Positions 16,863-24,702 of a DNA stretch of 50,713 nucleotides are shown in pieces. Below the pieces are notes generated by a model. The model saw only the letters and a program-made list of their open reading frames with translations. It did not search any database and had not been told where the DNA came from. Position numbers and translations under genes: made by a program. Origin of the DNA: Aestuariirhabdus haliotis (lineage in GTDB: Bacteria > Pseudomonadota > Gammaproteobacteria > Pseudomonadales > Aestuariirhabdaceae); the NCBI RefSeq assembly GCF_023509475.1, contig NZ_JAKSDZ010000023.1, positions 1 to 50,713 of the forward strand, written 5' to 3'. Each line of letters opens with the position of its first letter. Within the stretch, counting starts at the first letter, position 1.

Positions 16863-16881
16863 AATCGTGCCGGGCGCGCCA
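16863..16881 (+). pseudogene. 3' remnant of a fourth tRNA-Arg
   Basis: The last 19 nt of tRNA-Arg, including CCA, are repeated here exactly, followed by a decayed version of the terminator and flank seen after copies 1 and 3. The 5' part of the tRNA is missing; unrelated sequence precedes it. This is either a broken tandem copy or an attachment-site scar. The stretch 16702-17074 holds only terminators, this remnant, and about 150 bp in which I see no gene. Confidence 0.8.
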
Positions 16882-16890
16882 CATAGCAAA

Positions 16891-16919
16891 AGCTCAACTT
16901 GAAAGGGGTTGGCTTTTTT
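16891..16919 (+). terminator. Decayed terminator after the tRNA-Arg remnant
   Basis: AGCTCAAC and GTTGGCT can pair with one bulged base and are followed by T6. This is a degenerate version of the hairpins at 15177 and 16711. Confidence 0.55.
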
Positions 16920-17074
16920 ATAGGCGTGCCAGGTCGATAAGAGCCTGGCTCGAATAATGGTTGTATGGGCTCTTTTGGCGTGAAAAAGCAGCTAATTGTC
17001 TTGATCCGGGTTGATGCTGTCCTAGCTCCCTGTTTCAATAGTGCGATTCTTATATCAGGCCATTATTGACCTCT

Positions 17075-18361
17075 ATGACCGCATTTGAAGCCACCTTCGA
17101 GCATGAAGCCCGGCCCATTTCTCGACCCCTGCGTATCGCCTTATTGGGCTATCGTAGTGATCCCTTTGTCGGCGGGCAGGGGATCTATCTAAAGTTTCTG
17201 AGTAAGGCTCTGGTGGAGCTTGGTCATCAGGTGGATGTGCTTTCGGGGCCTCCCTATCCGGATCTGGATCCCCGGGTTGGGCTGATTCGTATACCAAGTC
17301 TGGATCTGTTTGCCTGTGACAGCCATGTGAAAGCCTTGCGCTGGAGACACCTGCGATCCTATAGCGACACTTTTGAGTGGTGTTCGATGCTGACCGGGGG
17401 ATTCTCGGAACCCTATACTTTCAGTCGGCGAGTCGCCAAGTACCTTCGGTCATCGGCCAAGCCTTATGATCTGGTGCATGATAATCAATCCTTAGGTTAT
17501 GGGTTGTTGACCTTGCAGCGCCGGGGAATCCCGGTGGTGACAACGATTCATCACCCCATCCATCGAGATCGTCAATTAGCATTGGATGCAGCCCCTAATT
17601 GGAAATTCCGGTTACTGGTTCGACGCTGGCACAGCTTCTTGCGTATGCAGGAGAAAGTGGTCAGTCAATTAACCAATGTGGTCACGGTATCTGAGCAATC
17701 TCGCCAGGATATTTCCGGAGCGTTTGGCATCTGCCAGAGCCGCATCGATTTGATTCATAATGGCATCGATACTCAAACGTTTACCCCCAACTCTGAGGTT
17801 GCTGTCGATCCCTGGCAACTGATCACCACGGCATCCGCTGACCAGCCGTTAAAAGGCCTTCGTTTTCTACTGCAGGCGCTAGCACAACTGCGCCCGGATT
17901 TTCCGCAGCTGAAACTGTTGGTGGTTGGTAAGTTGCAGCCTTCGGGAACCACGGCTCGTCTGATTGACAAGCTTGAACTGGCTTCTGCAGTTCGTTTTGT
18001 CTCTGGCATTTCAACTGAGGCATTGGTGGAGCACTATAACCGCTCAGCCATAGCGATATCGCCATCGCTTTACGAAGGGTTTGGCTTGCCCGCAGGGGAG
18101 GCGATGGCTTGTGGCTGCGCAGTGATCTCCAGTGATGGTGGCGCATTACCCGAGGTGGTAGGGGATGCTGGCATGTTGGTGCCAGCAGGCGACAGCGGGC
18201 AACTCGCAAATGGCATCGCGACATTGCTACGAGACCCTGAGTTGCGAAAAGAATTGGGGCTTCGTGGCCGTGCACGAGTTGTCGAGCGTTTCAGCTGGCA
18301 ACGTGCGGCTATCCAGTTCAGTAATTACTATTATCGGGTTATTGCCAATGCTGACGGTTGA
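17075..18361 (+). CDS. Glycosyltransferase family 4 protein
   Basis: A GT-B glycosyltransferase of about 428 residues. The N-terminal domain begins PLRIALLGYRSDPFVGGQG, the glycine-rich start of GT4 enzymes. The C-terminal domain has the donor-binding signature SLYEGFGLPAGEAMACG with the Glu-x7-Glu pattern near residue 335. It should transfer a sugar from a nucleotide sugar with retention, in the cytoplasm. A TTG at 17066 (AGG six bases upstream) is an alternative start adding three residues. Its 3' end overlaps the methyltransferase gene by 14 bp, so the genes form an operon. Confidence 0.92.
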   Translation: MTAFEATFEHEARPISRPLRIALLGYRSDPFVGGQGIYLKFLSKALVELGHQVDVLSGPPYPDLDPRVGLIRIPSLDLFACDSHVKALRWRHLRSYSDTFEWCSMLTGGFSEPYTFSRRVAKYLRSSAKPYDLVHDNQSLGYGLLTLQRRGIPVVTTIHHPIHRDRQLALDAAPNWKFRLLVRRWHSFLRMQEKVVSQLTNVVTVSEQSRQDISGAFGICQSRIDLIHNGIDTQTFTPNSEVAVDPWQLITTASADQPLKGLRFLLQALAQLRPDFPQLKLLVVGKLQPSGTTARLIDKLELASAVRFVSGISTEALVEHYNRSAIAISPSLYEGFGLPAGEAMACGCAVISSDGGALPEVVGDAGMLVPAGDSGQLANGIATLLRDPELRKELGLRGRARVVERFSWQRAAIQFSNYYYRVIANADG

Positions 18362-19058
18362 TTTTTCCGCTCTTGACCTGCGACCGGGGGACCGGGTATT
18401 GGATCTGGGTTGCGGTGAAGGTCGGCATAGCATTGGTGCCTACCATGAAGCCTTGGTCGATGTGGTGGGGGTGGATCTGAATCTGGCTGATTTGCGGGCG
18501 GCCCAGGAAAAACATGAGTCGTTTCCGGTAGAGAATTCTCAGCAGCGTCACTGCCATTTTGTCTGCAGTGATGCGCTGAACTTGCCCTTTGCAGATAACA
18601 GCTTTGATCATGTTATCTGCTCTGAAGTGCTCGAGCATATTCCCGATTATCAAGGCGTGCTGCAGGAGATTAATCGAGTGTTGCGCCCTGATGGACTGTT
18701 GGTTGTGAGTGTTCCTCGCGCCTGGCCTGAACGTATTTGCTGGCGGTTAAGTCGCGAATATCACCAGGTTGAAGGAGGTCATATTCGTATCTTTGACTCA
18801 GGAAAACTGAAGGCGGATATCGAGTTGCTGGGTTTGCATTGTTATCGACGCCATTGGGCTCATGCGCTACATGCCCCTTTTTGGTGGTTGAAATGTCTGT
18901 TTTGGGATGCGCAGGAGACGAACTGGTTGATTCGTCAATATCACCGCTTGCTGGTTTGGGATCTTATGCAACGCCCCTGGTTAACGCGTACACTGGAAAC
19001 CCTGCTTAATCCTCTGCTCGGAAAGAGCGTTGTCATTTACTTTAAAAGGTCTGCATGA
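18348..19058 (+). CDS. Class I SAM-dependent methyltransferase
   Basis: A methyltransferase of about 236 residues with motif I VLDLGCGEGRHS (residues 18-29), the acidic residue of motif II in VVGVDLN, and the motif IV-like CSEVLEHIPD. The C-terminal half is rich in Trp and His and is probably the acceptor site. I place the start at the ATG at 18348, inside the end of the glycosyltransferase gene; the open frame extends further upstream but only as an overlap. Its stop overlaps the next start (ATGA), so the three genes are translationally coupled. It probably methylates the product of the neighbouring glycosyltransferase. Confidence 0.88.
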   Translation: MLTVDFSALDLRPGDRVLDLGCGEGRHSIGAYHEALVDVVGVDLNLADLRAAQEKHESFPVENSQQRHCHFVCSDALNLPFADNSFDHVICSEVLEHIPDYQGVLQEINRVLRPDGLLVVSVPRAWPERICWRLSREYHQVEGGHIRIFDSGKLKADIELLGLHCYRRHWAHALHAPFWWLKCLFWDAQETNWLIRQYHRLLVWDLMQRPWLTRTLETLLNPLLGKSVVIYFKRSA

Positions 19059-20140
19059 TGGATGGCTTATTCCTGAGTAAAGGTATCTATCCGCAGCAGT
19101 ACTTGAGTGATTGCGCGGCTTACATCCTTGATGTGCAAATGAGTGATGGTCGTATTCCTTGGTTTAAGGGTGGCAAAACCGATCCCTGGGACCATGTTGA
19201 AGCGGCGATGGGGTTGAGCGTAGCGGGTGAATATCAGGCAGCGGAGGCCGCCTATCACTGGCTATTCAAGCAGCAGTTGGCCGATGGCAGCTGGTGGGCA
19301 GCCTATTATGACGCCATGCCGAATGATCGTTCTCAACGGGAAACGAACTTTGTCGCTTATGTTGCCACCGGTATCTGGCACCATTACCTGGTATCTGCTG
19401 ATAAGGCCTTTTTAGTTCAGTACTATCCGATGGTTCAACGTGCCATTGATTTTGTCCTGTCCTATCAAACAGAATATGGTGACATTTACTGGGCCGTGGA
19501 TGAGCAAGGCATAGGTCAACCTGACGCCTTGGTAACCGCTTGCGCATCGATCTACAAGAGTATCGAATGCGCCATCAATATAGCGGCCACTCTGGAACAA
19601 GACGCAGCAAGCTGGCGACGCGCCTACGAAATGTTGGGGCAAGCCTTGCGGGATAAGCCTGAACGTTTTGATCGCACCTGGGAGAGCAAGTCTCGCTTTT
19701 CCATGGATTGGTTTTATCCGGTGTTGGCTGGTTTGTACTCTGCCAGGGACGCGCGCAAGCGATTGACTTCACGTTGGGATCAGTTTGTTGAATCTAATCT
19801 GGGTTGCCGCTGCGTGAGTGATCAGCCCTGGGTCACTGTGGCTGAGTCCTGTGAGTTGACGATGGCGCTGTTGGCTGCCGGTGATCATGCGCAGGCGGTA
19901 AAGCTATACAGCTGGTTGCATCAATGGCGAGATAATGACGGTGGTTACTGGACCGGTTACCAATTTGTAGACAAAGCCATTTGGCCCGAAGAGAAAACGA
20001 CCTGGACGGCGGGGGCGATTCTTCTAGCGGCTGATGCACTAACCGAACACACTGCCGCCTCCCGCCTATTCCTCTCAGCGAATCTATTACCGGCGCCGCA
20101 AGATACCCAATGTGTTGACGGTCGGCAGCGCCTCAAATAG
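19055..20140 (+). CDS. Alpha/alpha-toroid protein (prenyltransferase / six-hairpin glycosidase-like)
   Basis: A 361-residue cytoplasmic protein made of repeated helical hairpins with recurring Asp-Gly-x-Trp and Asp-Gly-Gly-Tyr-Trp turns (SDGRIPWF, ADGSWWAAYY, NDGGYWTGYQ), the pattern of alpha/alpha-barrels such as terpenoid cyclases, prenyltransferase-like proteins and six-hairpin glycosidases. WDHVEAAMGL and the acidic stretches could form an active site. I cannot assign a reaction. It overlaps the upstream methyltransferase by 4 bp and so belongs to the glycan operon. Its last 54 bp overlap the end of the convergent methyltransferase gene. Confidence 0.75.
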   Translation: MMDGLFLSKGIYPQQYLSDCAAYILDVQMSDGRIPWFKGGKTDPWDHVEAAMGLSVAGEYQAAEAAYHWLFKQQLADGSWWAAYYDAMPNDRSQRETNFVAYVATGIWHHYLVSADKAFLVQYYPMVQRAIDFVLSYQTEYGDIYWAVDEQGIGQPDALVTACASIYKSIECAINIAATLEQDAASWRRAYEMLGQALRDKPERFDRTWESKSRFSMDWFYPVLAGLYSARDARKRLTSRWDQFVESNLGCRCVSDQPWVTVAESCELTMALLAAGDHAQAVKLYSWLHQWRDNDGGYWTGYQFVDKAIWPEEKTTWTAGAILLAADALTEHTAASRLFLSANLLPAPQDTQCVDGRQRLK

Positions 20141-20704
20141 GCCTGAATTCAGGGCGCGCTTCCAGATGTTGTAAGGCGCCTGACCACCATCGGCAGGGTT
20201 CGGAAATATATCGTGGATCGCCAGAATTCCACCACTTACTACATGTTTTGCCCAGCTTTGATAATCGGTTTGAGCTGCGGCTTCGCTGTGGCCTCCATCG
20301 ATAAATACCATCCCCAATGGGGTTTGCCAGTGACGAGCGGCAATCTCTGACGGTGATACTACTGGCACTACATTTTGTTCCAGATCGGCTGAACGCAATG
20401 TGTGGCGAAGTGACCTGAAACTGTCCATCAAACCCGCGCCGGCATCGAACAGTTCGGGGTCATGATACTGTTCCCCGGGCTGGTGCTCCTCCGACCCCCG
20501 GTGATGGTCGACGGCGAATAATGTGTTGTTATGAAGCTTGCAGGCGCTGCCCAGATACAGGGTCGATTTGCCGCAGTAGCTCCCGACTTCAAGCACAGGC
20601 CCTAGTTTGGCAACTTCTGCCGCAAGCTGGTAAAGGGTTTCTCCTTCATCCTGTGCAAGGAAACCCTTGATGGAATCGATATCGACTGGCAACGTAAGGG
20701 GCAT
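20087..20704 (-). CDS. Class I SAM-dependent methyltransferase (Methyltransf_24 type)
   Basis: A methyltransferase of about 205 residues with the motif VLEVGSYCGKSTLYLG, the acidic AVDHHRG and the FIDGGHSEAAAQTDYQSW segment typical of the macrocin/rhamnosyl O-methyltransferase-like family, which methylates sugar hydroxyls. I use the ATG at 20704 because AAGGA lies eight bases upstream; an open frame extends to a TTG at 20725. It is the only minus-strand gene of the cluster and overlaps the preceding gene tail to tail by 54 bp. It probably methylates a sugar of the same glycan. Confidence 0.85.
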   Translation of the reverse strand: MPLTLPVDIDSIKGFLAQDEGETLYQLAAEVAKLGPVLEVGSYCGKSTLYLGSACKLHNNTLFAVDHHRGSEEHQPGEQYHDPELFDAGAGLMDSFRSLRHTLRSADLEQNVVPVVSPSEIAARHWQTPLGMVFIDGGHSEAAAQTDYQSWAKHVVSGGILAIHDIFPNPADGGQAPYNIWKRALNSGLFEALPTVNTLGILRRR

Positions 20705-20787
20705 AGAGGTCATCCTTATAAACAATAAACACTTGGAGTTTGGGGCAGACTACCTGTCGCGGACGACGAATAGCAAGAGAGAATCCT

Positions 20788-21510
20788 GTGAGACGGGAAC
20801 ATCGCCCTTATAGATTGAAATATTGGCTTGGCAAATTGAATCGCGGTTATGTGAGGCATTTTCTCCAGCCTCAATTTGATGCCCTGGGCCAGGCACCTAT
20901 TGTGGTTCAACCCCATCGTATGCGAGTGTTTGGTCAGCATATCTCTATTGGACACTTCGCTCACCTTATCAACAGCCAACAACAGCCGATACAGCTGACG
21001 ACCTGGCGGGGCAAGGGGATGGATGGGCATATTGAAATTGGTGATTATTGTCTGATCTCACCGGGAACCACGTTGATTTCGGCCCAGCAGATTACTGTCG
21101 GTGATAATTGCATGCTGGCAGCGGGTTGTTATATATCCGATAGTGACTGGCACGGTTTGTACAATCGATTGCGGCCGTTTCGCTGCACCAAACCCATCAG
21201 CATTGGGAATAATGTCTGGATAGGGCATCGAGCTCAGGTAGGTAAAGGCGTTTCGATTGGCGATAATTCCGTGGTTGGCGCCGGAGCTGTGGTGGTCAAG
21301 GATGTTCCGGCTAATGTGGTTGTGGCGGGAAATCCGGCCGTTGTGGTAAAAAAACTGGACCCTGAACGTCGCATGTTAAAGCGCGAGCGTTTATTCACCG
21401 ATGCCGAACATTATCATGACAATATGGATCAGCTCGATCGTTATCTGATGCAGGGTAACAGCTTCTTGGGCTGGTTGAAGACTTTGCTTTTTCCAAGTCG
21501 TAACGATTAG
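20788..21510 (+). CDS. Acyltransferase of the left-handed beta-helix (hexapeptide) family
   Basis: A protein of about 240 residues whose middle consists of hexapeptide repeats (IEIGDYCLISPGTTLIS, ITVGDNCMLAAGC, ISIGNNVWIGHRAQVGKGVSIGDNSVVGAGAVV), ending in the family-typical NVVVAGNPAVVVKKL. Such trimeric enzymes acetylate sugars (WbbJ/NodL-like). The His in SDSDWHG is the likely catalytic base. I place the start at GTG 20788, with AGAGAG about seven bases upstream; an in-frame TTG at 20740 also exists. The basic N-terminus could bind membrane or glycan. It completes the glycan cluster by O-acetylation. Confidence 0.87.
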   Translation: MRREHRPYRLKYWLGKLNRGYVRHFLQPQFDALGQAPIVVQPHRMRVFGQHISIGHFAHLINSQQQPIQLTTWRGKGMDGHIEIGDYCLISPGTTLISAQQITVGDNCMLAAGCYISDSDWHGLYNRLRPFRCTKPISIGNNVWIGHRAQVGKGVSIGDNSVVGAGAVVVKDVPANVVVAGNPAVVVKKLDPERRMLKRERLFTDAEHYHDNMDQLDRYLMQGNSFLGWLKTLLFPSRND

Positions 21511-21521
21511 GAGTGTGATCA

Positions 21522-22172
21522 ATGAAAGCAGCGCTGGATCATCTTGTCGTGGCGGCACAGAGCCTGGAGGAAGGCGTCGATTATTTGCAGCAACGGCTCG
21601 GGGTACGCCTTCCTGCCGGTGGCAAGCATCCGCGTATGGGCACGCACAATCACCTGATGCGAATTGGCGAGGCACTATTTCTAGAAGTAATCGCCATAGA
21701 CCCAAATGCTCAACCGCCCCAGCGTCCCCGGTGGTTTGGCCTGGATGATGCTTTGGTACGGGCTCGCTTAGCGCAGGGCCCCCGATTGCATACCTGGGCG
21801 TTGAATGTGCCCGACCTGGCAGTACAAAAATCGATAGTCGAAAATCTGTATGGAAATATCGAGCCCATGAGTCGAGATGCACTCACCTGGGAGATCACCA
21901 TTGCGCAAGACGGCCAATTGCCCGCCGCTGGATTATTACCAACCTTGTTGCAATGGCACGCGGATCCCCATCCGGCCAACGCGATGGAAGATCTTGGCTG
22001 CTCATTGTCCTCGTTAATAGTACGGCACAACCGACCTGACTGGTTACGCAAGGAATTGCGGCGCATCGAAGCCGATCACCTGGTGACCATCGAAGCCATC
22101 CATGATGCTCAATCGCCGGCGCTATCGGCCTGTCTGGATACGCCGGTTGGATCGGTCTGGTTGGAATCCTGA
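21522..22172 (+). CDS. VOC (glyoxalase-like) family protein
   Basis: A 216-residue protein starting MKAALDHLVVAAQSLEEGVDYLQQRLGV, the classical beta-alpha-beta start of a vicinal-oxygen-chelate module. His7 and the Glu in FLEVIAID fit metal ligands, and a second half follows (LHTWALNVPDL). It resembles the Glyoxalase-like_3 type proteins of unknown substrate. GGAGTG precedes the ATG. The gap to the acyltransferase gene is only 11 bp, so they may be co-transcribed, although a role in glycan formation is not evident. Confidence 0.8.
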   Translation: MKAALDHLVVAAQSLEEGVDYLQQRLGVRLPAGGKHPRMGTHNHLMRIGEALFLEVIAIDPNAQPPQRPRWFGLDDALVRARLAQGPRLHTWALNVPDLAVQKSIVENLYGNIEPMSRDALTWEITIAQDGQLPAAGLLPTLLQWHADPHPANAMEDLGCSLSSLIVRHNRPDWLRKELRRIEADHLVTIEAIHDAQSPALSACLDTPVGSVWLES

Positions 22173-22296
22173 TTGATGGAGGCTTTTGTCGTGCTAGGCA
22201 CTTTTATCGCATTCGATTTGACCACGAAGAGGCATACCATCGCGGCCCAATAAAGAAGGCAGAGCATAGCCAGCAATAAAAGCAGGAGAACCCTTA

Positions 22297-22725
22297 ATGG
22301 ATCCTAAGGAATACGATTTACCCCATGACTTTTTGCACTGGGAAGGTGATGCGGCGGAAGACCATAGTGGCCCCTTTTTTTATCGCCTTACCGATGACGG
22401 CATCGAAACCACGTTTCGCATCCAGCCTCATCATTGTAATTCAGGGCAAACGGTTCATGGCGGTGTTTTAATGATGTTTGCTGATTATAGCCTTTGCGTT
22501 GCGGCCATCGCAGGAACGAATGAAAGCTGCCTGACGCTGAGCTGTAATAATGAATTTGTCGATAAAGCTGTGGCAGGAGAGCGAATTCTGGGGCGTTGTG
22601 AGCTTATTCGCCGAACAGGTTCTTTGGCCTTTGTCAGGGTACAGTTGATGGTGGAGCAACGGATCATTCTTACCAGCAGTGGTGTGATCAAGAGGATTCA
22701 ACTGGCCAAGGCTACCTCTGATTAA
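22297..22725 (+). CDS. PaaI-like hotdog-fold thioesterase
   Basis: A 142-residue protein with the hotdog signature NSGQTVHGGVLMMFADYSLC, in which HGG plus the helix Asp matches PaaI-type acyl-CoA thioesterases, followed by strands (TLSCNNEFVDKAVAGERILGRCELIRR). It hydrolyses an acyl-CoA of unknown chain type. AGGAG precedes the ATG. The SDR gene follows 57 bp downstream in the same direction; both could serve lipid metabolism. Confidence 0.88.
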   Translation: MDPKEYDLPHDFLHWEGDAAEDHSGPFFYRLTDDGIETTFRIQPHHCNSGQTVHGGVLMMFADYSLCVAAIAGTNESCLTLSCNNEFVDKAVAGERILGRCELIRRTGSLAFVRVQLMVEQRIILTSSGVIKRIQLAKATSD

Positions 22726-22782
22726 TCCGAGTCATTGACTGGTGTCTGGATTCCTCACAAGAATAATAAAAAGGAGATGAAG

Positions 22783-23601
22783 ATGAAGCATTTTGATAAC
22801 CGAATAGCGGCAATTACCGGTGCCGGGTCGGGTATCGGGCGGGCGTTGGCATTACAGTTGGCGGAGCATGGAGCAATACTGGCGCTGGCTGATATTGATG
22901 AGCCGGGATTGGAGCAAACTCGAGCCAGGGCCGAAGAGTTGGGAGCCAGGGTGTCAGTGCATCGGGTGGATGTGTCCAGGCGTGAACAAGTAGAAGCCTA
23001 TGCGGCCGAGGTGGAAGCGCAGCATGGGGGCTGCCAACTGCTGTTTAATAATGCGGGTGTCTCTTTGGTGGATACTATCGAAACCATGGATATTGAGGAG
23101 ATGGAGTGGTTGATGGGGATCAACTTCTGGGGCGTTGTATACGGCACCAAGGCCTTCCTGCCGTTAATGCGCCGGGCGGAAGAGGCCCATTTAATCAATA
23201 TCTCCAGTATTTTTGGCATCATCGGATTTCCCACTCAGGGTATCTATAATGCTTCAAAATTTGCGGTGCGTGGTTATACCGAAGCCATGCGCATTGAATT
23301 GGCAGGAACCTCTGTTGGTGTCAGCTGTGTGCACCCTGGAGGAATTCGTACCCAGATCGTAGCCAATGCCAAAATTGCCGAAGAGAATGTGCAGCAAACA
23401 AGGCAAAATTTTAACCAGCAGTTTGAGAAACTTGCTCGTACCAGTGCAGAGGATGCTGCCGCTATTATCCTTAAAGGGGTTCTCGCGAAGAAGGTTCGAA
23501 TCCTGGTTGGCGGAGATGCCCGTTTTATGGATATCGTCGCACGTTTGTTTCCTTCTCGTTACGAAGTGCTGCTACGTCTCAATAAGATGATCGGCAGGTG
23601 A
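22783..23601 (+). CDS. Short-chain dehydrogenase/reductase
   Basis: A classical SDR of about 272 residues. It has the cofactor motif ITGAGSGIGRALA near the N-terminus, Asp in ADIDEP suggesting NAD(H) preference, the NNAG motif, the catalytic Ser in NISSIF and the YNASK pair. The C-terminal part (SAEDAAAIILKGVLAKKVRILVGGDARFMDIVARLFPSRYE) is typical of SDRs linked with lipid or wax metabolism. The start at 22783 has AAGGAG six bases upstream; an ATG at 22777 directly abuts that site. Confidence 0.92.
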   Translation: MKHFDNRIAAITGAGSGIGRALALQLAEHGAILALADIDEPGLEQTRARAEELGARVSVHRVDVSRREQVEAYAAEVEAQHGGCQLLFNNAGVSLVDTIETMDIEEMEWLMGINFWGVVYGTKAFLPLMRRAEEAHLINISSIFGIIGFPTQGIYNASKFAVRGYTEAMRIELAGTSVGVSCVHPGGIRTQIVANAKIAEENVQQTRQNFNQQFEKLARTSAEDAAAIILKGVLAKKVRILVGGDARFMDIVARLFPSRYEVLLRLNKMIGR

Positions 23602-23676
23602 GCTCCAGTCGACAAAACTATCGGCTGATGACAGCAACCCTGTTGAGTGCTGTTGCTGGTAGAGTATGCTGTGAGG

Positions 23677-24579
23677 ATGAAATCCGTTAGCCGATCATTG
23701 AACCTGTTTTTACCACTGCTGAACCTGCTGTTGGCTGGTTTTGCCGCCCCGGTTTGGGCAGACTGTATGCCAATGGCCAAGACCCCCTATGAAAAGGTCT
23801 ATTGTGAGATCAAAAATCAGGGGAAAGGTAAGGGGCTTCCTGACTTTGCCCAATTTCAAAGCAACACAGCAACCACCCAGGCGCTCCTGTTGAAGCGCCC
23901 TGCGGCTCGATTGGGGATTGAATTGCCGAAAAGCGCCCGGGAGTCGAAGCCATCCTCAACGTCATCGGTGCCGCCAGGTTCATCACAAGAAAATGGCGAT
24001 CAGGTTACTAAACGCCCTGCCTCTTCGCCCAGGGCGATGGCCAAAACGAACCCTGTCGATAATGGCAGGGCAGGGCTTCCGACCCCTGATGTGACAGCAT
24101 CGATAGCCACCCGATGTCATCAGCCCCAGAAGAGCAGGATTGACTGCGGCGTGAATCGCTATCAATTACAGGGCGATCAGCCCAACAGTAAACTGGCGCT
24201 GGGGGTGTTGGGAGATGACAATGGTTTCGAATTCCCGGATCAGAATCGATTGTCTAAAGAGGGTACTGGCCGCGATCATTATTTGAGCAAATCCTACCGC
24301 TATTACATTGAAAAGATGCTGGAGATTGGCCTGGGTGGCTCGACCATGAGCTATTCACGATTTTATTACACCTATGTGGATCTGCAGGATAAAGGTCATG
24401 ACTTTGGTGGCCGTTTCGCCACCATGTTTGAATACCTCAAGCGTGATAAGCGTCAGTTGATGGTTGGTAAAAGCGCAGATCCGGCGTTTGAAGGACTCAA
24501 GCAATGTATGGCGTTAGATGCTGAGTTGATTGTCTGCGATAATCTGCGGACGAATTGGGTTTACCGGCTGCAGCAATAG
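23677..24579 (+). CDS. Secreted protein of unknown function
   Basis: I do not recognise this protein of about 300 residues. It starts with a clear signal peptide (basic start, LNLFLPLLNLLLAGFAAPVWA, then DCMP). Residues about 90-150 are rich in Pro, Ser, Thr and charged residues and look disordered. The C-terminal half (from about ATRCHQPQKSRIDCGVNRYQLQ) contains several Cys and aromatic residues (YLSKSYRYYIEKML, YSRFYYTYVDL) and looks folded, perhaps with disulfides. It lies upstream of the DUF898/M48 pair with a 123-bp gap. The ATG at 23677 is chosen to keep the signal peptide intact, although the ribosome site is poor. Confidence 0.75.
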   Translation: MKSVSRSLNLFLPLLNLLLAGFAAPVWADCMPMAKTPYEKVYCEIKNQGKGKGLPDFAQFQSNTATTQALLLKRPAARLGIELPKSARESKPSSTSSVPPGSSQENGDQVTKRPASSPRAMAKTNPVDNGRAGLPTPDVTASIATRCHQPQKSRIDCGVNRYQLQGDQPNSKLALGVLGDDNGFEFPDQNRLSKEGTGRDHYLSKSYRYYIEKMLEIGLGGSTMSYSRFYYTYVDLQDKGHDFGGRFATMFEYLKRDKRQLMVGKSADPAFEGLKQCMALDAELIVCDNLRTNWVYRLQQ

Positions 24580-24702
24580 TTGGCTGGTCTGTAAAGGTTA
24601 AATCATCGTATTTCATCGACTGCTTATCGTTCTTCGCTTGCGGGTCCTTGATCAATATTGATAGCCTTCGTCTTTTAATGACTATGGACGGGAGTTGTCA
24701 GA

